This document shows positions 34,656-43,911 of a stretch of DNA of 64,000 nucleotides, one piece after another; the first letter of the stretch is position 1; the number at the start of each line of letters is the position of its first letter. Both the position numbers and the translations under genes were made by a program. This stretch comes from Mesobacillus maritimus (GTDB lineage Bacteria; Bacillota; Bacilli; Bacillales; Cytobacillaceae), in contig NZ_JAMBNR010000008.1 of the NCBI RefSeq assembly GCF_023715205.1, positions 124,001-188,000 of the forward strand, written 5' to 3'. Below the pieces are notes generated by a model that had not been told where the DNA came from, ran no database searches, and saw only the letters and a program-made list of their open reading frames with translations.

Positions 34656-35330
34656 CTAACTTTGTGTAGTCAGCTTTTTTAAGCGACCACTTAATTCTTC
34701 TCGCCATTCAGATGCTAATTCTTCTACAGTTAATATCTCTTTAATTCCGTCCACATCTTTATGTTGGTGATAATAAATTTCATTTGCCTTATGAATACTT
34801 ACCTTTTTAGGATGAGGCAGTATTAATTCAATCCTTGAATCTTTCCTGACCGTTCCTTCTTCCAAAACACGGCACAAATACCCCGTAAAACCAGTCTGAA
34901 CCATTTTTTTCAATAAAATAGGGTTCCCTAACCGTTTCGTAATCGTGCTGCAAGGTACTCGTCCTTGGGCAATTTGGACAATCGCATCACCAACTTTATA
35001 GATATCGCCGATACAAACATTCTTTTCTAGCATATTAGTCAATGTGAGATTTTCTCCAAATGCCGCCGAAGGTAGCTTTTGGTTTATTTCTTTTTCCCAT
35101 AGAGCATAATGTTCATAAGGATAGACACATACGGCACGATCTGGCCCCCCATGATATCGAAGGTCAGCTACGCCATCCCCCCGGAAACCATCCGTTGCTA
35201 AGAAAGCCTCATCGACCGCTTGCTTGCATATAGCCGAATCCATTTCATAATCTTGTCCATACATGACCTTCACCTTTTGCGGTAAGCCAACTGAAAACGT
35301 TTTTATTTCGATTTCGTCTTTATTTTTCAT
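34656..35330 (-). CDS. MOSC domain protein (YiiM-like)
   Basis: A 224-residue protein of the MOSC group: RYHGGPDRAVCVYPYEHYALWE, FGENLTLTNM, IGDIYKVGDAIVQIAQGRVPC (conserved Cys) and the C-terminal 3-alpha domain. YiiM homologues carry out molybdenum-cofactor-dependent reduction of N-hydroxylated compounds. Molybdopterin genes are not in the window. The ATG follows GGGGGAACTGG and lies 26 bp after the MFS gene stop, so the two may be co-transcribed. Confidence 0.88.
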   Translation of the reverse strand: MKNKDEIEIKTFSVGLPQKVKVMYGQDYEMDSAICKQAVDEAFLATDGFRGDGVADLRYHGGPDRAVCVYPYEHYALWEKEINQKLPSAAFGENLTLTNMLEKNVCIGDIYKVGDAIVQIAQGRVPCSTITKRLGNPILLKKMVQTGFTGYLCRVLEEGTVRKDSRIELILPHPKKVSIHKANEIYYHQHKDVDGIKEILTVEELASEWREELSGRLKKLTTQS

Positions 35331-35356
35331 AATCCAGTTCCCCCATCACCTATGTT

Positions 35357-36730
35357 CTATATTTCACCTTCAGAAGCTTTCCGTTTTGTAACAAAAAACA
35401 CACCTGGAATCATCACAAACGATACGATTAGCAACACAATTGTCATCGAATTTTTATTAGCATCACTAATTCCCGTTGCATACACCACCCCATAAAGACT
35501 AGAAGCTAAAATATTCCCAATAAATCTCGAGGTCATCAACAAACCTGAAGCAATTCCGCTTTGCTCCTTTGTTACGAATGAATACAACAGGTTTTGTGAG
35601 CTTATACTTAAGGCTCCATTGCTTATTCCTAAAATCGCCAAAATCATAAACAGCCAATATAATGGGGATGACTGATGCGCAGTTAATAACAATCCAACGC
35701 CGATAATCCCCACAATCGACCCAAACAACAGCGGAAACCTAAATCCATGCCTCTCTGTCCATCGAGTAGCGATTGGTGTCATCATCATCGCAAACACGGA
35801 AAGGGACAGCATCATGATGCCGGCTGTCTTTGAATCAAGATGTAGAACCATCTGATAATATGCAGGCATTGCGAGCAGCATCGCGAAAAACACAACCGTT
35901 GCTAATACATACTGAACATAAATAAAAGAGATGTTTAGATTCTTCCTTAAAAAGCTCACATTGATAAACGGCTCTGCTTTTTTCTTTTCGTAAAAATAAA
36001 AAGCGAGCGTTAGTGTGACCGCTAACAGTAGTGGCCAAACTTTCACACCTTCTTCTAATGCCTGTAAAAAAAACATCCAACAGGACATGAACGATCCAAA
36101 TAAAAGGATTCCAACAATGTCCCATTTATACTTTGTTTTCGTGGTGACAATATCGTTCGGTATGTATCTAATGGCTAGCAATGCTGAGACCAAAATTACA
36201 GGAAAGTTAACATAAAAGATGACGGGCCACCCGCCAAGTTGAATCAACAATCCACTGATCGTTGGACCAAAAGCAGCCGATGTCGTGGCAAAGACAGATA
36301 ATGTGGCAATGACTCGATTTTGATTTTTTTCAACATAGGAACGTACCATCCCAATGCCTGCCGGATAAAGGGCGGAGGTTCCAACGGCTTGGATTGTTCT
36401 CATTCCAAGCAGTACCATCATATTGGGCGATAATGGAGCTAGAAAGGATGAGATTCCGACCAATAGCAAGCCTAAAAGAAAGATCCTTTTCCGACCATAA
36501 TAATCACTCAATTTCCCGATTAGTGGAAGAAAAATCGCACTGACAATAAAATAGGATGCAATCAACCAAGAGATTTCCTTGGAAGTTAATTCAAACTCAC
36601 TTTGAATGGCAGGAAGGGCGACCGTAATCATTGTGGTATTTAAAGGATTTAATATTACCCCTAACGCAATCGCCACAATGAACAATTGTGGATTTTTTAC
36701 TTTTATTTCAGTGTGATTATCTGACATCAT
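35357..36730 (-). CDS. MFS transporter (DHA2-type drug exporter)
   Basis: A 457-residue permease with at least 12 membrane helices. Motif A is GKLSDYYGRKRIFLLG, and the motif-C-like stretch is SAAFGPTISGLLIQLGGWPVIFYVN, both typical of proton-driven drug exporters. GAGGAG lies 9-12 nt before the paired ATGs at 36730 and 36727. The substrate is unknown. It is upstream of the MOSC gene on the same strand. Confidence 0.9.
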   Translation of the reverse strand: MMSDNHTEIKVKNPQLFIVAIALGVILNPLNTTMITVALPAIQSEFELTSKEISWLIASYFIVSAIFLPLIGKLSDYYGRKRIFLLGLLLVGISSFLAPLSPNMMVLLGMRTIQAVGTSALYPAGIGMVRSYVEKNQNRVIATLSVFATTSAAFGPTISGLLIQLGGWPVIFYVNFPVILVSALLAIRYIPNDIVTTKTKYKWDIVGILLFGSFMSCWMFFLQALEEGVKVWPLLLAVTLTLAFYFYEKKKAEPFINVSFLRKNLNISFIYVQYVLATVVFFAMLLAMPAYYQMVLHLDSKTAGIMMLSLSVFAMMMTPIATRWTERHGFRFPLLFGSIVGIIGVGLLLTAHQSSPLYWLFMILAILGISNGALSISSQNLLYSFVTKEQSGIASGLLMTSRFIGNILASSLYGVVYATGISDANKNSMTIVLLIVSFVMIPGVFFVTKRKASEGEI

Positions 36731-36958
36731 TCTCTGTTTCTCCTCTTAACAAGACCGAATACATGTGGACTTTAAAGACAAGCCCCTTTTTACCAAAGTC
36801 CTTTATTTATCTTATTTTACACTCAAATCTGAATCTAGGGTAATAATCTTCCTTACTTAATTTCCGAATCAAACGCAATTCATTACACGATGAATTCAAG
36901 TGGGTTCTTACCGAGCGCTGGTACGGGAAAAGAGGAAACCAGAAATCCACAAAAAAAA

Positions 36959-36996
36959 GCGAAACAGACTTAGACTTCCTTCTAAATCGGTTCCGC
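36959..36996 (-). terminator. Terminator of the azoreductase gene
   Basis: GCGGAACCGATTTAGA pairs with TCTAAGTCTGTTTCGC with a few mismatches; TTTTTTTTGTGG follows on the minus strand, 16 bp past the stop. Confidence 0.8.
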
Positions 36997-37012
36997 TTAT
37001 AATTGCCCCACT

Positions 37013-37648
37013 TTAAAATGTATGTGCTAAATCTTTGGCACGGGCAATCGCATTTTCTTTTATTTCAGCTGCTTTATCTGGCATTGCGTTTTGACCTTCT
37101 ACAAACAGACCTTCAAAGGATGGAACGCCAAAAAATTGCATAATGATTTCTAAGTACCGATGTCCCATTTCAAGTTGCGCTGCTGGTCCCTCGGAATAGA
37201 TCCCACCCCGTGCTTGAATATGTAATGCTTTTTTATCTGATAATAGCCCCACTGGACCTTGTTCCGTGTATTTAAACGTCTTTCCTGCCACTGCAACAGA
37301 GTCAATATAAGCTTTCATCACAGGTGGAAAAGAGAAATTCCATAAAGGCGTTACAAATACATATTTATCCGCCCCAATAAACTGTTCACTTAGTTCTGAA
37401 AGACGACCAACTTTAGCTTTCTCCTCTGCAGATAGTTTATCGAACTCTTCTCCTGAACGAAGTTTTCCCCAGCCATTAAAGACATCGACATCTATATGTG
37501 GAACATGTTCCTTATACAGGTCCACATTAACGATTTCATGGTCGGGATTTACTTCCTTATACGTATCGAGAAATGCTTTCCCCACAGCCATACTGTATGA
37601 CATCGTATCATCATGTGGATGAGCTGTAATATATAGTACCTTTGTCAT
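37013..37648 (-). CDS. FMN-dependent NADH:quinone/azo reductase (AzoR family)
   Basis: A 211-residue flavodoxin-fold enzyme: [16 protein letters not shown] is the FMN-phosphate loop region, [20 protein letters not shown] the isoalloxazine-binding MWNF-like segment and [12 protein letters not shown] the third FMN contact. It reduces quinones and azo compounds with NADH, often in electrophile stress. AAAGGAAAG precedes the ATG. Single-gene unit; regulator not seen. Confidence 0.92.
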   Translation of the reverse strand: MTKVLYITAHPHDDTMSYSMAVGKAFLDTYKEVNPDHEIVNVDLYKEHVPHIDVDVFNGWGKLRSGEEFDKLSAEEKAKVGRLSELSEQFIGADKYVFVTPLWNFSFPPVMKAYIDSVAVAGKTFKYTEQGPVGLLSDKKALHIQARGGIYSEGPAAQLEMGHRYLEIIMQFFGVPSFEGLFVEGQNAMPDKAAEIKENAIARAKDLAHTF

Positions 37649-37753
37649 AGTTCATCTTTCCTTTCTGTTTTCTAAAATATATGCATTTTAGTTTTCCAGC
37701 GGAAAGAAAATATATACCTTATCCCCATACTAAATCACTATTTTGAGCATAAA

Positions 37754-37786
37754 AAAATCGCCGTCCTTTTAAAAGACAGCGATTTT
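37754..37786 (-). terminator. Terminator of the 49-residue gene
   Basis: AAAATCGCTGTCTTTT pairs with AAAAGGACGGCGATTTT with mismatches, then TTTATGC on the minus strand, 14 bp past the small gene's stop. Confidence 0.8.
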
Positions 37787-37799
37787 CACTACATTCCTA

Positions 37800-37949
37800 T
37801 TATTCAGATTCAGGAACAAAATATGGATTCCCACTAATATTTACTCTCATTTCATCTGTTAGCATAAATGGTTCGTATGTAGTCTGATGATTTATTGAAC
37901 TATCATTGTTCTGCTGACTTCCATCATAATGCATTGGTTTTGCTTCCAT
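37800..37949 (-). CDS. Small hydrophilic protein, unknown (49 residues)
   Basis: A short frame starting MEAKPMHYDGSQQNNDSSIN and ending NISGNPYFVPESE. GGAGGTGAAAGGG lies before the ATG, a very strong ribosome binding site, and a terminator follows. It has no membrane helix or cysteine. The small, polar composition would suit a spore or stress peptide, but no family is recognised. Confidence 0.6.
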   Translation of the reverse strand: MEAKPMHYDGSQQNNDSSINHQTTYEPFMLTDEMRVNISGNPYFVPESE

Positions 37950-38115
37950 CCCTTTCACCTCCACAACGATAGCTTACACAACTATTGTACTAAGTATTTA
38001 TTCCTAAATAAAGTATTTTTTTGGAATTTCAAAAAAATTTTCATCTTACCTAAATGGCATCAATTTGAGGTTCTCTGATATAATAACCATGATTAAGAAG
38101 CGGAGGGTATTCAGA

Positions 38116-38478
38116 ATGATTAAGAAAATCGCAACAGTTGCTGTTTACGTTGAAGATCAACAAAAAGCGAAAACTTTTTGGTCAGAAAAGGTAGGCTTCG
38201 AAGTAATCGCGGAACACCCAATGGGTCCTAATGCCTATTGGCTTGAGGTGGCACCAAAAGGAGCTGAATCCCACCTAGTTATTTATCCAAAAGCAATGAT
38301 GCAAGGATCAGAAACGAAGCAAGCATCTATCGTTTTCGAATGTGAAGACGTACAAACTACATATGTATCGTTAAAAGCTAACGGAGTAAAGTTCCAAGGG
38401 GAACCTCAAAAAATGCAATGGGGAACTTTTGTTCAATTTGAAGATGAAGATGGCAATGAATTTTTATTAAAACAATAG
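38116..38478 (+). CDS. VOC family (glyoxalase/bleomycin-resistance-like) protein
   Basis: A 120-residue protein with two beta-alpha-beta-beta-beta halves: IATVAVYVEDQQKAKTFWSE, YWLEVAPKGAESHLVIYP and FVQFEDEDGNEFLLKQ. The Glu near the end (EFLL) is the usual metal ligand. The ATG at 38116 follows GGAGGGT; the frame is open to 38065 but lacks a site there. Substrate unknown; dioxygenase, lyase or binding roles all occur in the family. Confidence 0.88.
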   Translation: MIKKIATVAVYVEDQQKAKTFWSEKVGFEVIAEHPMGPNAYWLEVAPKGAESHLVIYPKAMMQGSETKQASIVFECEDVQTTYVSLKANGVKFQGEPQKMQWGTFVQFEDEDGNEFLLKQ

Positions 38479-38514
38479 AAAAGTAGGACAGAACGGATTC
38501 CCTATACTAAAAAA

Positions 38515-38544
38515 GCATAAAAGCGGCGCTTACCACTTTTATGC
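38515..38544. terminator. Bidirectional terminator between VOC and GrpB genes
   Basis: GCATAAAAGCGG pairs with CCACTTTTATGC with one mismatch; T-tracts lie on both sides. It serves the two convergent genes. Confidence 0.85.
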
Positions 38545-38547
38545 TCT

Positions 38548-39060
38548 TCATTTCTTATTAACAAACCAAAGTAGTGCTTTTAGCTCCATTTCACTTACAA
38601 ATTTCTTTTTAGCGGGGCTATATTCCTTTGTCTCTTTATATTGCTGTGCCAACCCTTCCTTGAATGCACTATACTCATCTACCTTTTGAGGATGTGCACG
38701 TAAATAATCGCGAAAGATTAAGTGACGGTCAATTTCTGGGTGACCTTCTTGATAAAAATGAATATGATGGGTTCTATTCTCTCCACCTTTTCGAAACAGC
38801 CGTCTTCCTTCAATTCCCCATTCACCCGCTACATCATATCCAAGTGAAATCAGTTTGTCATTCATAGCATCTACTTTTATGATATTTTTGACAAGGCACA
38901 TCATGTCAATGACAGGTTTGGCTTTCATTCCTTTTACAGCGGTACTTCCAAAATGTTCAATCCGAACAATTTCTTCGCCAAAGATTTCTCGCATCCGTTG
39001 AGCTTCTTGTTGAAACTGAATGACCCAATTTTCATTATATGCACTCAAGCGTACCTTCAT
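38548..39060 (-). CDS. GrpB family (UPF0157) nucleotidyltransferase-like protein
   Basis: A 170-residue protein of the GrpB family: VRIEHFGSTAVKGMKAKPVIDM with the GS...D.D-like core of the minimal nucleotidyltransferase fold, and HIHFYQEGHPEIDRHLIFRDYL. Its function is not established; homologues are fused to CoaE in some species. ATG 39060 is preferred, GAGGGAG lies 6 nt before it; the TTG at 39075 would include that site. Confidence 0.88.
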   Translation of the reverse strand: MKVRLSAYNENWVIQFQQEAQRMREIFGEEIVRIEHFGSTAVKGMKAKPVIDMMCLVKNIIKVDAMNDKLISLGYDVAGEWGIEGRRLFRKGGENRTHHIHFYQEGHPEIDRHLIFRDYLRAHPQKVDEYSAFKEGLAQQYKETKEYSPAKKKFVSEMELKALLWFVNKK

Positions 39061-39155
39061 GGAATTCTCCCTCAACCATTCTTATTATTTCTTTATTGTT
39101 AGCTCCTTGTTTAAAAATAGCATATTATTTATGGTTCCTAAAGAAAAAGTCCGAA

Positions 39156-40313
39156 TCATGATAATTTAACAACTTCTGTTAAAACTTGTACGCACAAATC
39201 AATTTGAGCAATGTCAACATACTCATCGATTGCATGGGCTTGATCTAAGTGACCTGGGCCAAATACAACCAGATCTCTGTTTCCTGTTTTTAATCCAATC
39301 ATACTTACATCCGTATATGCCGGAAAGCCGCTTTCTTGTATTCTAAAACCTGTTACATCGGAATATGCAGCATGGAAGAAATCAATCAAAGAACTATCAT
39401 TTGACGTTTCGATTGGGGGCCGTTCCCAGCCATAATGTTCAATTGTTGCACTTGTCGCTTCTACGTGATTACACCCCTGCAAGACTGCTTCTTTCACGAG
39501 TTGATTGGCTTCTTCTTTCGTCATCGGTGGTACAAGGCGAAAATCAAGTTCAAAGCGACAAGAACCCGCGACCATATTTGTTTTATGACCTCCTTGGATT
39601 GTACCAACCGAAACTGCCGGCGCCCCAAATATAGAATGGTGATATGGCAACTCCTTCACTTTTTCTTTGATTAAGCTGATGATCTCTGCAGCAGCGTGTA
39701 CTGCATCTGCCCCTAAGTGTGCATTCCCGCCATGAGAACTTTTTCCTGTTATGTTCACTTCATACCAAATTGTCCCTTTATGAGCGGTTGCCAAAGTAGC
39801 ATTGGTCGGTTCTGTGGCGATTAATAAAGCATCCTTCGGAATGATTTTTTCATCGACAAGAGCTACTGCTCCTTTCATATAAGGACCTTCTTCATCAATA
39901 CTGGCTATCACATATAAATCTCTAGAAAGCTTGGTATTGCTGTCACTCACCTGTTTCATCGTCATTAATGCACATGCTAAACCACTTTTCATATCACATG
40001 AACCCCGACCGTATAACTTTCCGTCTATAATCTCTCCACCAAAGGGGTCCACTGACCAATTTCCTTCGACCGGTACGGTATCCATATGTGCAATTATAAC
40101 AAGAGGTGGAAGAGAGGAGGATATTCCCGCATATTTCGCGATAATGTTGATTCTGCTTTCCTCTACTTTTTGGGTTCTAACACTTACATTTTCTAGTTTT
40201 CTTAGCCAGGACTCTACAAATTTAGAACATTCTAATTCTGTACCATTTGGGTTTTCGGTTGGTATTTGCACCAATTCCCGCGTTAATTGGACCGCTTCCG
40301 AATAACTAGACAT
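39156..40313 (-). CDS. M20 family metallopeptidase (ArgE/DapE-like)
   Basis: A 385-residue zinc amidohydrolase. Ligands are in VIIAHMDTVPV (His, Asp), GRGSCDMKSG (bridging Asp), SIDEEGP (catalytic and metal Glu) and TEPTN; the dimerisation domain is inserted after about residue 180 (GKSSHGGNAHLGADAV). It probably deacylates an N-acyl amino acid or dipeptide. AAGGAG lies 8 nt before ATG 40313. It follows a sodium symporter gene on the same strand, suggesting import and cleavage of one substrate. Confidence 0.9.
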   Translation of the reverse strand: MSSYSEAVQLTRELVQIPTENPNGTELECSKFVESWLRKLENVSVRTQKVEESRINIIAKYAGISSSLPPLVIIAHMDTVPVEGNWSVDPFGGEIIDGKLYGRGSCDMKSGLACALMTMKQVSDSNTKLSRDLYVIASIDEEGPYMKGAVALVDEKIIPKDALLIATEPTNATLATAHKGTIWYEVNITGKSSHGGNAHLGADAVHAAAEIISLIKEKVKELPYHHSIFGAPAVSVGTIQGGHKTNMVAGSCRFELDFRLVPPMTKEEANQLVKEAVLQGCNHVEATSATIEHYGWERPPIETSNDSSLIDFFHAAYSDVTGFRIQESGFPAYTDVSMIGLKTGNRDLVVFGPGHLDQAHAIDEYVDIAQIDLCVQVLTEVVKLS

Positions 40314-40464
40314 AATTAATACTCTCCTTTTCATTAAGCTCTTTTCTCAAACTTTGTTGCTTTGAACAAAAACGAGTGAGAGCTTGCAAACGAATTTAAA
40401 CATACGAAATGGCTACTATTACGTTAGAATCGACTTTAGATAAAATTACGAAAACAGCCTATCA

Positions 40465-41979
40465 TTAAATTGATTTTCTAGTTTCGATTGAATCATCAAT
40501 TAATTCAGGATGATATTCCTGGTTATAGTCAAAGCGAGCTTCATCAAATCTTTTAACCACTTTTTCATCTGTTCTCTTTAACTTCAAGCTAATCAAAATA
40601 AAGAGAATTGAATTTACGAGCAGACCCCAAACACCCGCATGAAATCCTAGAGGTGCACTGAAAGCTGGAATAAATGTAATCAAAAGGACCGTCGCTACCC
40701 CTCCGATTAGTCCCCACATCGCAGCAGTTGGATGTGACCTTCGCCATGAAATCGCACCAATCGTCGGGACAATTAATTGAGCTGTTCCCGCTAATGCTGC
40801 AATCCCAATCGTTACAAGTACACCCGGTACAGTTAAAGCCATCACATATGCGATAAGGGAAAAAACGACTAATGAAATGCGGCCAACTTTGACAATCTTG
40901 TCCTGACTCGCGTTCGGATTTGCATACCGCTGATAAATATCTAATGTTACGATCGTCGAAATTGCATGAATTTGGGAGTTCGCCGTAGACATAGCCGCGG
41001 CTGCACCAGCAGCTAAAATGAGTGATGCTAATGCAAATGGTGCATATTTCGTAAGCATAATCGGTAAAATTTGATCAGCATTAGCGACATCCGGCTCTAA
41101 AAGTACGCCAGAAAAACCTGTTAAGACCGACCCCATATAGGCAATTGCTGCAAATCCTAGTAAGAAAGGCATTAAATTAAACAGCTTGCCACTTTTTACA
41201 GCATACATCCGCAACCAAATCTGTGGCCCCATAAATGCACCAATGGCAGTCACGATAAACAGCGAAAACCATTGTCCGTATCCACTAGTGCCTAGAGGCC
41301 CAGGTAAAGTTAAATGTTCAGGACTATTTTCTAATAAACTCTTAAATAATCCTGTAGGGCCTCCAAGATATTGAGAGATATAAATACCTGCAAACAACAT
41401 CCCAAAGAAAAGCAATGCCCCATAAATAATATCTGTCCATGCAACCGCTCGAATCCCACCAACCCAAACATAAATGACAATGATGAAGTAAAAAATCAGT
41501 GCTGCAAACCAAAAAGGTATGACTCCCCCTGATGCGACCTCAATTAAGTAAGCTCCACCCGTTAATTGAATTTGTAAGTATGGAATGGTGAAGATTAACA
41601 GAATTGCTGCAACAACCATACGTAGTTTCTCATTGTTATAAAAATCACCTAATAAATCAGATGGAGTAATATAATTAAATCTTTTACCTAGGTACCAAAC
41701 TCGTTTCCCGACCCAATAGTACATAAACCCAAATAGTAGATTCCATGCTAATGCCGTTAAATAGACAGGACCACTCGTATAAAAAGTAGCGTTCGAGCCT
41801 AGAAAGGCAAATGAGCTCCACCAAGTTGCAGCTACTGTAAAGAACACCGCAACAGCTCCCATTCCCCTGCCCTGAATAAAGAAATCTTCACTCGTTTTGG
41901 TCGACTTTGAAGCTGCAAAAAAGCCAACTACTAACGGAATAATCATAAATGCTGCGATAATCAAAACACCTACTGTCAT
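40465..41979 (-). CDS. Sodium:solute symporter (SSS family)
   Basis: A 504-residue permease with about 13 membrane helices. SSS features include GRGMGAVAVFFTVAATWWSSFAF in helix 1-2 and the Na-site helix LILAAGAAAAMSTANSQIHAIS. The substrate cannot be told from sequence; panthothenate, proline and solute symporters share the fold. It lies 21 bp after the DUF3311 gene. GGAGGAATT precedes the ATG. Confidence 0.92.
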   Translation of the reverse strand: MTVGVLIIAAFMIIPLVVGFFAASKSTKTSEDFFIQGRGMGAVAVFFTVAATWWSSFAFLGSNATFYTSGPVYLTALAWNLLFGFMYYWVGKRVWYLGKRFNYITPSDLLGDFYNNEKLRMVVAAILLIFTIPYLQIQLTGGAYLIEVASGGVIPFWFAALIFYFIIVIYVWVGGIRAVAWTDIIYGALLFFGMLFAGIYISQYLGGPTGLFKSLLENSPEHLTLPGPLGTSGYGQWFSLFIVTAIGAFMGPQIWLRMYAVKSGKLFNLMPFLLGFAAIAYMGSVLTGFSGVLLEPDVANADQILPIMLTKYAPFALASLILAAGAAAAMSTANSQIHAISTIVTLDIYQRYANPNASQDKIVKVGRISLVVFSLIAYVMALTVPGVLVTIGIAALAGTAQLIVPTIGAISWRRSHPTAAMWGLIGGVATVLLITFIPAFSAPLGFHAGVWGLLVNSILFILISLKLKRTDEKVVKRFDEARFDYNQEYHPELIDDSIETRKSI

Positions 41980-42000
41980 CTAATTCCTCCTCTCTTTATC

Positions 42001-42240
42001 CTATTTAGATTTAGATTTAGCTTTAACTGATTTACTACCCCAGTCTGTTAAGTAAGCAATGAAAAAGAGTATTGTTCCGATCAACCACCATAGTAGATTC
42101 CAAAAAAGAAAGAATGGTAGCCCTAACACAAAAGGTTCAGCAGCATTTGCCATTAAAATGAATGGCGTTTCTAAAATAAGAAAAACGAGTATTAACATAC
42201 TATAAAGCCACTTCTTCATTTGAGGATATTTTGACAACAC
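42001..42240 (-). CDS. DUF3311 small membrane partner of SSS transporter
   Basis: A 79-residue protein with two helices (LYSMLILVFLILETPFIL and LPFFLFWNLLWWLIGTILFF) and a basic tail. This matches DUF3311, whose genes nearly always precede an SSS permease gene, as here. It starts with TTG at 42240 after AGGAGG (10 nt). It is probably an accessory subunit of the symporter, comparable to YhdT/PanF pairs. Confidence 0.8.
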   Translation of the reverse strand: MLSKYPQMKKWLYSMLILVFLILETPFILMANAAEPFVLGLPFFLFWNLLWWLIGTILFFIAYLTDWGSKSVKAKSKSK

Positions 42241-42549
42241 CTAACCGCCTCCTATAGTTTTTTACACAAACAAGACATTTCCGAATTTCGAGATTTACTG
42301 CTAAAGTGTATAATCCTGATGATCATTCATCTCATTTTTCTGTGAAGATTTGCCCTTGTTCATTTAAAAGGACACGCCAATTATTGTTATGACTATTCTA
42401 AATAATCTGATTTTAAAACCGATAAAAGGACTAATCCTCAATATAGTTCGTTAGTTCTAGCCTGTTTGTTTTATTATTAAAGGATTTTTCCTTTACCCTG
42501 GCGAAGAATTAAAACTAGATTGTTCGATATCAAATTAGGAGAGATTAGG

Positions 42550-43101
42550 ATGGAATTTCCAGAGTTAAGCACTGAGAGACTTCAATTAGTACAAATCACG
42601 CCAGATTATATGGAGTGCTATTATGAGATCATGTCAAAAGAAGAAGTAACAAAGTACTATGGGATGGACAGATTAACAACTTTAGAAGAAGCTGCTAATT
42701 TGATTGGTTCATTCCAAGAGGGATTTAAAAACCAAAAAGCCATGAGATGGGGAATGATACACAAGGAAACAGGAGAATTCATTGGAACTCTAGGTTTAAA
42801 CAATTTAAGCTTATGGGGCAAAAAAGCTGAAATCGGTTATGAATTACATCCTGCCTATTGGAGAAAGGGCTATACTACCGAAGCAGTTAAAGAGGTTTTA
42901 CGGTTTGCGTTTAAAGAACTAGAATTGTTTCGAATCGGCGCCGTTACATTTCCGACAAATAAAGCTTCTAATATGCTACTAGAAAAGTTAGGATTTACAC
43001 ATGAAGGATTATTAAGAGGATATCTCTATCAAGGGAAACAGCATCATGATGCCTACGTTTTTTCCTTATTAGCAACAGAGTGGGAACGGTTAACAAAATA
43101 A
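42550..43101 (+). CDS. GNAT N-acetyltransferase (RimJ/RimL type)
   Basis: A 183-residue protein: LSTERLQLVQITPDYMECYY, GTLGLNNLSLWGKKAEIGYEL and the acetyl-CoA motif HPAYWRKGYTTEAVKEVL. The end MLLEKLGFTHEGLLRGYLYQ is typical of ribosomal-protein or drug acetyltransferases of this type. ATG 42550 follows AGGAGAGATTAGG. Target unknown. Confidence 0.9.
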   Translation: MEFPELSTERLQLVQITPDYMECYYEIMSKEEVTKYYGMDRLTTLEEAANLIGSFQEGFKNQKAMRWGMIHKETGEFIGTLGLNNLSLWGKKAEIGYELHPAYWRKGYTTEAVKEVLRFAFKELELFRIGAVTFPTNKASNMLLEKLGFTHEGLLRGYLYQGKQHHDAYVFSLLATEWERLTK

Positions 43102-43105
43102 ATTA

Positions 43106-43137
43106 TAGAGGGATTAGACTCCAGTCTAATCCCTCTA
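43106..43137. terminator. Perfect hairpin between convergent genes
   Basis: TAGAGGGATTAGACT and AGTCTAATCCCTCTA pair over 15 bp with a 2-nt loop, between the GNAT stop and the convergent 128-codon gene. The T-tract is short. Confidence 0.8.
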
Positions 43138-43147
43138 ATTTATGTGG

Positions 43148-43534
43148 TCAGCTCTTTTTTTCTCTCAATTGTTCACGAATTTTTTCAAGTTCTTCTAATG
43201 TCAACTCACCTAAAGACTTTGTAATTTCTTCTTCAATCTTCTTGCGATTTTTTTCTCGGTACTGATCCCACCAATCGCGTAATCCTTCAGTATTTTCAAG
43301 TAAATATTCAATATCAATCTCCTCTACTTCATCATCTGATAAATACTCCAGAACCGCTGCTAACATCCGATTTAGATTTTCAATTTCTAGCTTTGGATCC
43401 GTCTTTTCTTCGTCGGATTTCGTTCTTATTTCCTTTTTCTTATCTTTCTCTTTTTCTTCTTTCTCTTCTTGTTTCTCTTTTTCTTCCGCGTCCGCTATAT
43501 TTTCATCTTGAACAATTGAAAGTTTCCGTGGCAT
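43148..43534 (-). CDS. Highly charged coiled-coil protein, unknown
   Basis: A 128-residue protein of which residues 17-45 are nearly all Lys, Glu, Asp and Gln. The C-terminal half contains ENLNRMLAAVLEYLSDDEVEE and GELTLEELEKIREQLREKK, likely helical. No domain is recognised. The low-complexity part is probably disordered or coiled-coil. It stands alone, with its own upstream gap. Confidence 0.6.
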   Translation of the reverse strand: MPRKLSIVQDENIADAEEKEKQEEKEEKEKDKKKEIRTKSDEEKTDPKLEIENLNRMLAAVLEYLSDDEVEEIDIEYLLENTEGLRDWWDQYREKNRKKIEEEITKSLGELTLEELEKIREQLREKKS

Positions 43535-43730
43535 TTTACCCCACCTTCACTTTTATTATATTGTAGTACCTAGCAGGAACCGTTCCAAATGATGTTTCAG
43601 TCTTTCTTACCTTATGAAGAGTTTCCTCCTCTTTGTTCTCGACCTATTCCCTTATCCTTTAAAACCATATTATAAATATTATTTACAAAATAAGGATTTT
43701 TACCAATAGTTTTTTAAACCTCCAAAAAAA

Positions 43731-43748
43731 GAGTCCCTTAAGGAACTC
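43731..43748 (-). terminator. Short terminator-like hairpin
   Basis: GAGTTCCTTAAGGGACTC followed by TTTTTTTGG on the minus strand. It lies 164 bp past the helicase stop and may be a second terminator. Confidence 0.6.
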
Positions 43749-43847
43749 TCACAATATTACTATAAGACAGCTTATATAAAGGGATAATTATATTTTAAGA
43801 ACTGGTCGTACTACATAATTAAAAGTTAAAGAACAAGAAGAATAAAA

Positions 43848-43877
43848 CCTCAAACGCCGTACATTATCGGCTTTAGG
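43848..43877 (-). terminator. Possible terminator of the helicase gene
   Basis: On the minus strand CCTAAAGCCG and CGGCGTTTGAGG pair with two bulges, then TTTTATTCTTC. It lies 35 bp past the stop codon. Confidence 0.45.
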
Positions 43878-43911
43878 ATTTTAACAACAAACTTTACGAA
43901 AACAGCCTTTG

